Below, one piece after another: positions 1 through 7,172 of a stretch of DNA of 50,986 bases; positions within the stretch are counted from its first letter, which is position 1; each line of letters starts with the position of its first letter. The position numbers and the translations under genes were made by a program. The notes beneath the pieces are model-generated. The model had not been told where the DNA came from. It did not search any database and saw only the letters and a list, made by a program, of their open reading frames with translations. This DNA comes from Bacillota bacterium (GTDB lineage: Bacteria > Bacillota > Dethiobacteria > DTU022 > UBA8154). The stretch spans positions 1-50,986 of the forward strand of contig JAAZMP010000065.1 of assembly GCA_012798755.1 (NCBI GenBank), read 5' to 3'.

Positions 1-1
1 A

Positions 2-451
2 TACGAAATAGACAAAAATGAAATACTGAAAAAAGGTAAAACTGTTCTCTATCCGCTCAGGGTATTTATGAAATACGAAGAAAAAACGGAGGAAGAACAT
101 ATTCAGGAATGTTTAACGGCAGTAGAAAATCTGGAAGACAAGGATTATTACTATTTGACAATCCAATGCATAAAGAAGCTCTACAAAGGGAGCGAATATG
201 AAATCTATGTGAAGGAGGAAATTTTGATGCAATCAGTACTGTATCAAGAGCCTTTTGATAAGGGCAAGCTGGAAGGTAAAAAAGAAGGCAAAGAGGAAGG
301 CAGGAAAGAAGGCAAAGAGGAAGGCAGAAAAGAAGGCAAGCTAGAAGTAGCAAAAAAAGCCTTAAGGGAAGGTATGGAAATAGATTTGATTGCAAAACTT
401 ACAGGACTATCAGAAAAAGAAATAAAAGAACTGGCTAAGGAAACAGGGTGA
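2..451 (+). CDS. Rpn/PD-(D/E)XK nuclease-transposase family protein, 5' end outside window
   Basis: The reading frame is open from base 2, so the gene starts before the window and only its C-terminal 149 residues are seen. An ATG at 68 lies inside this frame and need not be the start. The visible part has the helical segment typical of Rpn-type proteins, a very charged Glu-Gly-Lys-rich linker (about bases 271-345) and a final small helical motif resembling a helix-turn-helix (IAKLTGLSEKEIKELAKE). The linker is encoded by 2.5 copies of a 24-bp direct repeat (281-340). Family members are recombination-promoting nucleases often annotated as transposases; the catalytic core is outside the window. 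A second, broken copy follows at 550-1321. Confidence 0.7.
   Translation, partial: YEIDKNEILKKGKTVLYPLRVFMKYEEKTEEEHIQECLTAVENLEDKDYYYLTIQCIKKLYKGSEYEIYVKEEILMQSVLYQEPFDKGKLEGKKEGKEEGRKEGKEEGRKEGKLEVAKKALREGMEIDLIAKLTGLSEKEIKELAKETG
281..340 (+). repeat. 24-bp tandem direct repeat, 2.5 copies, inside Rpn-type gene
   Basis: Units at 281-304 and 305-328 differ only at the last base, and a half unit follows at 329-340. The repeat keeps frame and encodes the KEGKEEGR linker. Such repeats change length by slippage, so linker length may vary between strains. Confidence 0.8.
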
Positions 452-456
452 TATGT

Positions 457-478
457 CGCGGGGACGTACCTGTTGTGT
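457..478 (+). repeat. REP-like repeat, copy 1
   Basis: This 22-base segment (core GGGACGTACC) starts six bases after the stop codon of the Rpn-type gene. It matches, inverted and with one mismatch, the segment at 1489-1510; a third copy lies at 1387-1409. GGGAC-type short repeats of this kind are often spread by REP-associated tyrosine transposases, but no such gene is visible here, so that link is inference. Confidence 0.65.
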
Positions 479-549
479 ACCTTATCCTTGGAACGAAAGT
501 TTTAACAGCATGGCGATCCACTTTATACGAGGCCAAAAAAATGTCTTGA

Positions 550-1321
550 CAACGTTATAGCCACTTTACCCCAACCGGGTTAATCCTCCTTTCTTTTAAC
601 TATAAGGAATTCGAAGAAGACAAATTATCAGTCCTGGATATTAAAGCAAAAACGGAGAAAGGCGAAATAATAAACATAGAAGTGCAGGTACAAAATGAGG
701 GTAACTACAGAAAAAGAAGCTTATATTACTGGTCCAAATCCTACGAAGAAACAATTTTAGAAGCAGAAACCTATGAGAGCCTTAAAAAGACAATAGTAAT
801 AAATATACTGGGGTATGTAGAGATTACGGAAAGCAGCAAGATACATACCACATTTAAAATAACGGAACAAGAAGAGCATTTTAGCTTATTAGAAGATCTG
901 CAAATACATTATTTAGAACTACCGAAGCTTCCGAGCTTCCGAAGAAAAATATAGAAGAATTAGACGACGTAGAACTCTGGCTGGATTTTTTAAAAGAATC
1001 AGCCAAAGAAGGAAACGAAAAGAGGTTAAATGAATTAAAAGAAAGGAGTAAAATTATGGGAACAGCTATAATCAGTTGATGGAGATATCAGCAGATGAAA
1101 AGATGCGGGAATTATACAGGGCTAAGGAAAAAGCAAGACTGGATATGATATCAAAATTAAAATATGCAGAAAATAAGGGCATAGAAAAAGGTGCAATCAA
1201 TAAGGCAAGAGAGATGGCCGTAGAATTAATCAAAGATGAAGTAGAGGTAAACTTAATTGTTAAATACACAAAATTAACTAAAGACGAAGTGGAAGAAATA
1301 AAAAAGAAATTAAATGGTTAA
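550..1321 (+). pseudogene. Frameshifted, 5'-truncated Rpn/PD-(D/E)XK nuclease-transposase copy
   Basis: The first piece (frame open from 550, stop 952-954) carries the PD-(D/E)XK core, seen as LDIKAKTEKGEIINIEVQVQ, but lacks the usual N-terminal part. An exact 8-bp tandem duplication (927-934 and 935-942) throws the frame; removing one unit joins it to a second piece ending at the stop at 1077-1079, with the conserved LWLDFLKE region. A second shift near 1056-1070 is needed to enter the last piece (ISADEKMRELYRAKEKAR... to the stop at 1321), which holds the C-terminal helical part. Three frames are needed to read one domain order, so this is a decayed gene. It lies between REP-like repeats. 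Confidence 0.8.
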
Positions 1322-1386
1322 ATAGTTACCCGGGAAAGTGCTTTTCTTAGTGAATAGCCGGTATTGCCTTCGCCTTCCATGCCAGT

Positions 1387-1506
1387 GGGACGTACCTATT
1401 GTGTTGTTAGGGTGGTTTATCATATATGGAATGCAGAAAAAAATTCACTGTGTTACTCATTTATGGTGATGGCAGTAACATTGTAACAACACAATAGGTA
1501 CGTCCC
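1387..1506. repeat. Small inverted-repeat (MITE/REP-pair-like) element
   Basis: A perfect 23-bp inverted repeat (1387-1409 against 1484-1506) encloses 74 bases, which contain another 7-bp stem (1451-1457 with 1474-1480). The 120-bp unit can fold into a long hairpin. The right arm extends to 1510 and pairs with the copy at 457-478. No coding potential and no clear target-site duplication were seen. Confidence 0.75.
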
Positions 1507-1551
1507 CGCGTGTTCCCGTGTTGATGGAGACAGCGTTGTCGGCAATGTTCG

Positions 1552-2751
1552 TTATTTCAGTTCTTTTAAGAAGGCTTCCAGGCGGCCGAGGCCGGTTTGT
1601 ATAGTGTCCATGGAGGCAGCATAGGAAAGCCGGATATACTTTGGTGCCCCGAAGCCCCTGCCTGGGACGAGGGCGATCATATAGTGTTCCAACAGCAATT
1701 CGGCGAAGCGATCGCTGTTTTCCACAGCTATGCCTCTAAATTTCAGCGGAAAGGTTTCTTCTATGTTAATAAAAAGATAAAATGCACCCTGCGGTGTTGC
1801 GCAAGATAAATAGGGCATGGCTAAGATATGCTCCAACATAAAATTACGGCGTTTTTCAAAAGTTTGGCGCATTTCTTCTACACAATCCTGGGGTCCGGAA
1901 AGAGCAGCATAAGCAGCTTTTTGGGCGATAGAGTTAGGGTTGGAAGTATTGTGGCTTTGAATGCCAGCCATAGCTGTGGCGATTTCCGGATCTGAGGCCG
2001 TATAGCCAATGCGCCAACCGGTCATGGCATAGGATTTGGAAACGCCGTTTACAATGATCGTCAGCTTCTGGATTTCATCTCCCAGCGTAGATATGGAAAC
2101 ATGTTTATTACGATCGTATATCAGTTTTTCATAGATTTCATCAGAGATAATGAAAATGTTGTTTTCCAAAGCAACGGAAGCGATTTCCTCCAGTTCTTCC
2201 CTGTTGTAAATCTGTCCCGTAGGGTTGGAGGGGCTGTTTAAGACTAGGGCCTTAGTTCGGGTAGTGAGCGCTTTTTTTATTTGCGCAGCCTTCAATTTCC
2301 AATTGTGTTCTTCCAGGGTTTCTACTATGACGGGAACACCTTCATTTAATTTTACCAGTTCAGGATAGCTGACCCAGTAGGGCGCCGGAATGAGCACCTC
2401 ATCCCCTTTGTTCAACAAGGCGGAAAAAACGTTGTCCAGGGAATGTTTGGCACCATTGCTGATCACGATCTGCTGCGGTTGGTAAACGGTGCCGCTGTCT
2501 TTTAATAACCGGGCACAAATAGCTTTTTTAAGTTCCGGAATTCCGCTGGCCGGGGTATATTTGGTAAAACCCTGGTTGATGGCTTCCACGGCAGCCTCTT
2601 TAATATGAACAGGCGTATCAAAGTCGGGTTCACCGGCGCCAAAACCAACGATGTTTTTGCCTTCACTTTTTAATTTTTTGGCCTTTGCGTCTATGCTTAG
2701 CGTAGGCGAAGGGCTTATTTGCATGGCTTTGTCGGATAACATTTTCTTCAC
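1552..2751 (-). CDS. Pyridoxal-phosphate aspartate aminotransferase-type enzyme (class I/II)
   Basis: The 399-residue protein has the fold-type I aminotransferase pattern: GAGEPDFDTP near residue 38, NSPSNPTG at 172-179, the SDEIYEKL segment at 204-211, the PLP lysine K239 in SKSYAMTGWRIGY, and an arginine in YIRLSYA near the C-terminus for the substrate carboxylate. It fits the aspartate aminotransferase subfamily common in Bacillota (AspB type), moving amino groups between aspartate or related amino acids and 2-oxoglutarate in the cytosol. The start overlaps the serC stop by four bases, so the pair is translationally coupled. Exact substrate range cannot be read from the sequence. Confidence 0.88.
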   Translation of the reverse strand: MKKMLSDKAMQISPSPTLSIDAKAKKLKSEGKNIVGFGAGEPDFDTPVHIKEAAVEAINQGFTKYTPASGIPELKKAICARLLKDSGTVYQPQQIVISNGAKHSLDNVFSALLNKGDEVLIPAPYWVSYPELVKLNEGVPVIVETLEEHNWKLKAAQIKKALTTRTKALVLNSPSNPTGQIYNREELEEIASVALENNIFIISDEIYEKLIYDRNKHVSISTLGDEIQKLTIIVNGVSKSYAMTGWRIGYTASDPEIATAMAGIQSHNTSNPNSIAQKAAYAALSGPQDCVEEMRQTFEKRRNFMLEHILAMPYLSCATPQGAFYLFINIEETFPLKFRGIAVENSDRFAELLLEHYMIALVPGRGFGAPKYIRLSYAASMDTIQTGLGRLEAFLKELK

Positions 2752-3836
2752 CTCTTTCCATCCATAAAATCTTTCATGAATTCAGCCAGTGTCTCTGCAC
2801 CTTCCAGGGGAAGGGCATTATAAAGCGAAGCCCTGATTCCACCCACGGAGCGGTGTCCCTTCAAACCGATAAGGCCTTTTTGCGCGGCTTCATCGGCAAA
2901 GGCTTTTTCCAGGCTTTCACTGGGAAGGCGGAATGTTACGTTCATATCGGAGCGATCTTTTTTGGCGGCATGGCCGCGGTAAAACCCTTCGCTTGTATCT
3001 ATGACATCGTAGATCAGCGCCGCCTTCTTTTTGTTTTGTTCCTCTATAACTGCGAGGCCGCCTTTTTCCTTAACCCAAGCGAGGACGAGTTTGAGGACAT
3101 ACACGGAGAAGGTAGGCGGTGTATTGTGCAGTGAACGCGTTTTGGCATAGGTTTTATAGCTGATCATGGTGGGTATGTTATCCAAAGCATTTTCCAGGAA
3201 GCTTTTTTTAATGATAACTACCGTGACACCAGCCGGGCCAAGATTTTTTTGCGCTCCGGCGTAGGCCAGGGAAAATTTGGTCATATCCAGTTTCCGGGAA
3301 AGGATGTCGCTGGACATATCGGCTGTAAGAGGTGTTTCTCCGCAGTCAGGAATATATTTCCACTGCGTTCCGTAGATGGTGTTATTGGTAGTAATATGAA
3401 TGTAGGCCGGGGCATTGCTTAATTTAAGATCGTGTTGCCCCGGTATACTACGGAAATTATCATTTTTGGTGCTGGCGGCAACATGGATGTCTCCCAGCTT
3501 TTTTGCTTCTTCCAGCGCTTTGGAGGCAAAACTGCCTGTGTTGATATAATCTGCAGTAGCGCCCGGGGGTAAAAAGTTTAGGGGCAGCATGGCAAACTGT
3601 AGGCTGGCGCCTCCCTGTAGGAAAAGCACCTGGTATGTGGTGGGAAGGCCCAAAAGTTCTAACATAAGAGCCTCTGCAGAGCCAATAATTTCCTCAAATT
3701 CATGTGAACGGTGGCTCATCTCCATCACCGACAGGCCCATTCCCCGGTAATCAAGTAGTTCCTCCTGAATTTCTTGTAGAACGGTTAACGGCAATGTTGC
3801 CGGCCCCGGATTAAAGTTGTACGCTCGGTATGACAT
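2748..3836 (-). CDS. serC: Phosphoserine aminotransferase
   Basis: The 362-residue protein begins MSYRAYNFNPGPATLP and carries the SerC signatures SVMEMSHRS (37-44), FLQGGASLQF (72-81) and the PLP lysine K197 in YAGAQKNLGPAG. It makes 3-phosphoserine from 3-phosphohydroxypyruvate and glutamate in serine synthesis. A longer frame starts at 3869, but only the ATG at 3836 has a good ribosome site (AGGAGG about 11 bases upstream). The usual partner serA is absent; an aspartate-type aminotransferase follows instead, overlapping by four bases. Confidence 0.93.
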   Translation of the reverse strand: MSYRAYNFNPGPATLPLTVLQEIQEELLDYRGMGLSVMEMSHRSHEFEEIIGSAEALMLELLGLPTTYQVLFLQGGASLQFAMLPLNFLPPGATADYINTGSFASKALEEAKKLGDIHVAASTKNDNFRSIPGQHDLKLSNAPAYIHITTNNTIYGTQWKYIPDCGETPLTADMSSDILSRKLDMTKFSLAYAGAQKNLGPAGVTVVIIKKSFLENALDNIPTMISYKTYAKTRSLHNTPPTFSVYVLKLVLAWVKEKGGLAVIEEQNKKKAALIYDVIDTSEGFYRGHAAKKDRSDMNVTFRLPSESLEKAFADEAAQKGLIGLKGHRSVGGIRASLYNALPLEGAETLAEFMKDFMDGKR

Positions 3837-4031
3837 GGTCTGGTAGCCCTCCTGTTTAGATAAAAACATATTTTAAGTATAACTGATTATAACTTATCTG
3901 CCGGCAAATAAAAATATCTAATTTGAGAATAAATATATTTGAACATTATTTTCCATCCCCGGAAAGCAGCAAGGGAAAAACACTTTTATGCAATGGAACC
4001 ATATTTACGTACAATTGAAGCGGGTACAGTT

Positions 4032-5204
4032 TCAGGGACGGGCTTCCTGAAATTTTTTCAAATCGGAGATTACAGAATTTATTTTAGCGGCAGCATAATC
4101 AATTTCTTTTTCTGTGTTTAGGAAAGAAAAACTTATGCGTACAGCTCCTTCCAAGCATTCATCGCTGATACCTATAGCCTGGAGCACGTGGCTGGGGTCT
4201 TGGCTGCCGGAGTGGCAGGCAGATCCCGTTGAAACATAAATGGAGTGTTCCTCCAGGGCATGGAGGATGACTTCTCCTTTGAGCCCCGGGAAGGATATGT
4301 TCAAAATATGAGGCGCTCCTTCTTCCCCTTGGGGGCCGTTTAAATTTGCCTGGGGATGTTCTGCCGTTATAGAGGATATCAGTTTTTCTTTAAATCCCCT
4401 AAGTTGTTTAATCTTGTCTTTTTGCCTGTCAAAACAAAGACGGGCAGCTAAAGCCATGCCTGCTACAGCAGGGGTGTTTTCGGTGCCCGGCCTTATCCCT
4501 TTTTCCTGACCGCCTCCCTGGAAAAGAGGCTTCAGGAACACGCCTTCTTTTAAGTATAAGGCGCCTATTCCCTTGGGACCATGAAACTTATGGGCGCTTA
4601 TGCTCAGGGCATCTATTCCCAGTTCTTCCGGATGCAATGGAAATTTCCCGAAGGACTGGACGGCGTCTACATGAAAAAAAATGCCGGGGTTTTGTTTTTT
4701 GATAATTGATGAGATCCGGGCAAGAGGCTGGATGGAGCCAATCTCATTATTGACATGCATGATGCTGACCAGCACGGTGTGTGGTGTAAGCGCTTCGGCG
4801 ATTTTTTGGGGATCTATCGCCCCTGTGCTGTCAGGCAACAAATAGGTAGCCTCGAAACCTTCTTCTTCGAGTTGCTGAAAAGACTGTAAAACGGAGGGGT
4901 GTTCCAAGGCGGTGGTAATAAGGTGGTTTCCACGCCGCCTGTAACGTCTGGCTATTCCCTGGATAGCGAGGTTATTTGATTCTGTTCCTCCGGAGGTAAA
5001 AATTATCTCGCTATCTTTGCTACCGAACAATTCTGCCAGCGTGCGCCGGGAAGAAGAGATGATTCTTTCAGCTTTGCTGCCGAACCGGTGGAGCGAAGAA
5101 GCATTGCCATATTTTTCTTCCATGATCCGTTGCATTTCTTTTATCACTTCGGGATAGGGGCGGGTAGTGGCCCCGTTATCCAGGTACACTTCCATTTTTT
5201 CCAT
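4032..5204 (-). CDS. Cysteine desulfurase (IscS/NifS family)
   Basis: The 390-residue PLP enzyme removes sulfur from cysteine and passes it on as a persulfide. It shows YLDNGATTRP near the N-terminus, TSGGTESNN (70-78), the PLP lysine K206 in SAHKFHGPKG, and the catalytic cysteine C330 in STGSACHSG, which sits in a longer active-site loop typical of IscS/NifS. The ATG at 5204 lies three bases after the thiI stop, so the two are one operon. Pairing with ThiI suggests that its main client is tRNA thiolation (s4U) or thiamine sulfur transfer; the NifU-like scaffold upstream could be another client. Confidence 0.92.
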   Translation of the reverse strand: MEKMEVYLDNGATTRPYPEVIKEMQRIMEEKYGNASSLHRFGSKAERIISSSRRTLAELFGSKDSEIIFTSGGTESNNLAIQGIARRYRRRGNHLITTALEHPSVLQSFQQLEEEGFEATYLLPDSTGAIDPQKIAEALTPHTVLVSIMHVNNEIGSIQPLARISSIIKKQNPGIFFHVDAVQSFGKFPLHPEELGIDALSISAHKFHGPKGIGALYLKEGVFLKPLFQGGGQEKGIRPGTENTPAVAGMALAARLCFDRQKDKIKQLRGFKEKLISSITAEHPQANLNGPQGEEGAPHILNISFPGLKGEVILHALEEHSIYVSTGSACHSGSQDPSHVLQAIGISDECLEGAVRISFSFLNTEKEIDYAAAKINSVISDLKKFQEARP

Positions 5205-5207
5205 TTA

Positions 5208-6386
5208 CTACACCCTTTCATAAGCGGTGATCTGTTTTGTCTGTATGGTATTTAGGCAGCGGTCGACCAGTTCTTTCAGAGGGAGTTTCTCCTCTGCATT
5301 TTGAAGTTCTTCTACGGTAGGCCGGGTAATGGGATGCTTGGGGACAAACAGCGTACAACAATCATCGAAAGGCCGTACCGAGATAGGGAAAGAATTGATT
5401 TTGTGTGATATTTCAATGATCTCTTCCTTGTCAAAACCGACAAGGGGCCTCAGTATGGGCAGCGCGGTGGCTTCATCTATGGCTATGAGGTTTTCCAGAG
5501 TCTGGCTGGCAACTTGCCCCAAATTCTCACCAGTGAAAATAACCGGTATATTTCTTTTTTTTGCCAGGCGTTCGGCTACACGCAGCATCGTTCTACGCAT
5601 TAGGGTGATAAGCATTGATTCCGGGCACTGTAGACGGATTTCTTTTTGAATTTCTGTAAAGGGGGCCAGGTGAAGGGTTATCTTGCCGCAGTATGCAGCG
5701 AGCAACCGGCAAAGATCTATCACCTTGTTGAGAGCATTGTCACCTGTAAAGGGGGGGCTGTGAAAATGAAGTGCTTCTATGTGAACTCCTCTTTTTAGGG
5801 TCATCCATCCTGCTACGGGGCTGTCGATACCTCCGGAAAGTAGTAGCAGCCCCCTGCCTGTTACCCCTACGGGGAGGCCTCCCGATCCGGGAAAGGATTG
5901 GGTATAAAGGTAGGCCTCTTCATTTCTTATTTCAATGTTTATGCTAACCTCCGGGTTATGTACGTCTACTTTTAGTTGGAGGCCGCTTTTCAAGAGGTAT
6001 GCCCCCACGTGGCTGCTGATTTCCGGGGAGGTACCGGGGAATTTTTTATTGGCCCGGCGGGTGTTGATTTTAAAGGTCATTCCCGGCTCGTAGTTGTCTT
6101 TCAAAAGTATAAGTGCCTGGCGGCAGATATCTTCCAAGTCGAGTTCCGCGGTGAAGACGGGGCTTAGGGAAACGATGCCAAAAACCCGCTCCAGCCTGCG
6201 CCGTGCCGGAAACAAATTGTCCTCGGCAATTTCCACATAGTAGCGCCCCCGATGGAATAAAACCCGGTAGGGTTCCAAACCTAGAAGCGATTCTTTAATG
6301 TTTTGAAGCAGTTTTTTTTCAAAAAAAGGTCTATTTTTGCCTTTTAAAGCAATTTCTCCATAGCGAATAAGCAGTAAAGAACCCAC
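5208..6386 (-). CDS. thiI: tRNA 4-thiouridine synthase ThiI
   Basis: The 392-residue protein starts with the ThiI N-terminal signature (IRYGEIALKGKNRP, residues 7-20), followed by a THUMP RNA-binding domain (about 60-165) and the PP-loop ATP site SGGIDSP (184-190). It activates U8 of tRNA by adenylation for sulfur transfer from the adjacent desulfurase. The C-terminal rhodanese domain of enterobacterial ThiI is absent, as is usual in Bacillota. The start is GTG; a Shine-Dalgarno core lies 42 bases upstream and is separated from it by a hairpin (see 6393-6425). Confidence 0.93.
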   Translation of the reverse strand: MGSLLLIRYGEIALKGKNRPFFEKKLLQNIKESLLGLEPYRVLFHRGRYYVEIAEDNLFPARRRLERVFGIVSLSPVFTAELDLEDICRQALILLKDNYEPGMTFKINTRRANKKFPGTSPEISSHVGAYLLKSGLQLKVDVHNPEVSINIEIRNEEAYLYTQSFPGSGGLPVGVTGRGLLLLSGGIDSPVAGWMTLKRGVHIEALHFHSPPFTGDNALNKVIDLCRLLAAYCGKITLHLAPFTEIQKEIRLQCPESMLITLMRRTMLRVAERLAKKRNIPVIFTGENLGQVASQTLENLIAIDEATALPILRPLVGFDKEEIIEISHKINSFPISVRPFDDCCTLFVPKHPITRPTVEELQNAEEKLPLKELVDRCLNTIQTKQITAYERV

Positions 6387-6392
6387 AAATGT

Positions 6393-6425
6393 CCGGCCCG
6401 CTGCCTTGGCAAAATATGGGGCCGG
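6393..6425 (-). promoter_or_regulatory. Hairpin between the thiI Shine-Dalgarno site and its GTG start
   Basis: On the minus strand the AGGAGG core (6429-6434) is followed by a perfect 7-bp stem, CCGGCCC (6419-6425) with GGGCCGG (6393-6399), and a 19-base loop. With the stem folded, AGGAGG would sit nine bases from GTG, an ideal distance; unfolded, it is 42 bases away. No nearer ribosome site was found. The role is inferred. Confidence 0.5.
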
Positions 6426-6551
6426 CCACCTCCTTTTTGGGATTATTTGAAGTTATATGTGCCGAAATTTCCTCTTTCTTGGCGAAAAGATGAACCTTGG
6501 CTCTATTTAAGAAAGTATTTACGCAAATTTCTTTAAAATATCGCCGGTTAT

Positions 6552-6580
6552 TTGCCGTATATAGCTTGTTATGATATAAT
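6552..6580 (+). promoter_or_regulatory. Sigma-A-type promoter with no obvious gene
   Basis: TTGCCG (6552-6557) and a perfect TATAAT (6575-6580) are separated by 17 bases. A transcript would start near 6588 and run against thiI's neighbour, the minus-strand NifU-like gene, so it would be an RNA gene or antisense transcript rather than an mRNA. Confidence 0.5.
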
Positions 6581-6726
6581 TTATGGTAGTATTAGCAATC
6601 TTGTAAGCCATTATTTTTTACTTGGGTTTACTTCAACACCTATTTTGACATATAAGTGTTACTTAAGCAACTTTTTGATCTATTTTTGCTGTTAACCATT
6701 GCTTATAGCACCGCATCAAAGTTAAA

Positions 6727-6749
6727 AGCCGGCATTTTTAATGCCGGCT
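6727..6749 (-). terminator. Rho-independent terminator of the NifU-like gene
   Basis: A perfect 10-bp stem, AGCCGGCATT (6727-6736) with AATGCCGGCT (6740-6749), has a three-base loop. On the minus strand it is followed by a run of T (bases 6726 downwards), placing it about 60 bases after the gene's stop. Confidence 0.8.
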
Positions 6750-6808
6750 CAAGAGTGGATTGCATTTTGGTAAAAGCCTTACAAGTTTTTTTATCCTATT
6801 ATAACGGC

Positions 6809-7030
6809 TTATACGGAAAGAACTTCTTTAACGCCGGGAATTTCCTGTTTAAGCAGTCGCTCTATGCCGTGCTTAAGGGTCATGGTGGCCATAGGGCAAC
6901 CCGCACAAGCTCCTGTTAGTTGAACCTTAACAGTACCGTCATCCTCAACGTCGACAAGGACAACATCGCCTCCGTCGTTTTGAAGTGCGGGACGGATTTT
7001 CTCCAGGGTTGTTTGTACCTGTTTCTTCAT
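6809..7030 (-). CDS. NifU-like Fe-S cluster scaffold/carrier protein
   Basis: This 73-residue protein is a stand-alone NifU C-terminal domain, with [15 protein letters not shown] (20-34) and the cluster-binding CAGC motif (C42, C45) in [16 protein letters not shown]. Such proteins carry or assemble 4Fe-4S clusters in the cytosol, a need in an organism rich in Fe-S enzymes such as CODH/ACS. The frame could begin at 7069, but the ATG at 7030 has an AGGAGG site 12 bases upstream and gives the normal family length. A minus-strand TATAAT (7068-7073) lies at a fitting distance. Confidence 0.9.
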   Translation of the reverse strand: MKKQVQTTLEKIRPALQNDGGDVVLVDVEDDGTVKVQLTGACAGCPMATMTLKHGIERLLKQEIPGVKEVLSV

Positions 7031-7067
7031 GAAAAATGAAGGCCTCCTTTTGGTTGTTAGTTTACTC

Positions 7068-7073
7068 ATTATA
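7068..7073 (-). promoter_or_regulatory. Likely -10 box of the NifU-like gene
   Basis: The minus strand reads TATAAT here, about 38 bases before the chosen ATG. The -35 position is only a T run, so this is a partial promoter call. A short stem followed by eight T on the minus strand lies just upstream (7119-7089) and could separate this unit from transcription arriving from the right. Confidence 0.4.
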
Positions 7074-7172
7074 ACACAATGTTATTTTAAAAAAAAGACC
7101 AACCGGATAAGAACCGGTCATAAAAAGCTTGATTAAATTAAAAGCGTGAACAGAAAAGAGTGGATGTAATAA

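Larger units (their letters stand above)
6387..6808. other. 422-bp intergenic region between NifU-like gene and thiI
   Basis: It holds the thiI leader hairpin, a strong plus-strand promoter-like sequence (6552-6580) with no plus-strand gene close downstream, and the terminator of the NifU-like gene (6727-6749). I found no supported open reading frame. No convincing minus-strand promoter for thiI was located. Confidence 0.6.

Noticed and set aside
4029-4053. Hairpin TTTCAGG/CCTGAAA near the desulfurase stop as its terminator
   Set aside because: The T run lies on the plus-strand side, while the gene is on the minus strand, and most of the stem is inside the coding sequence.
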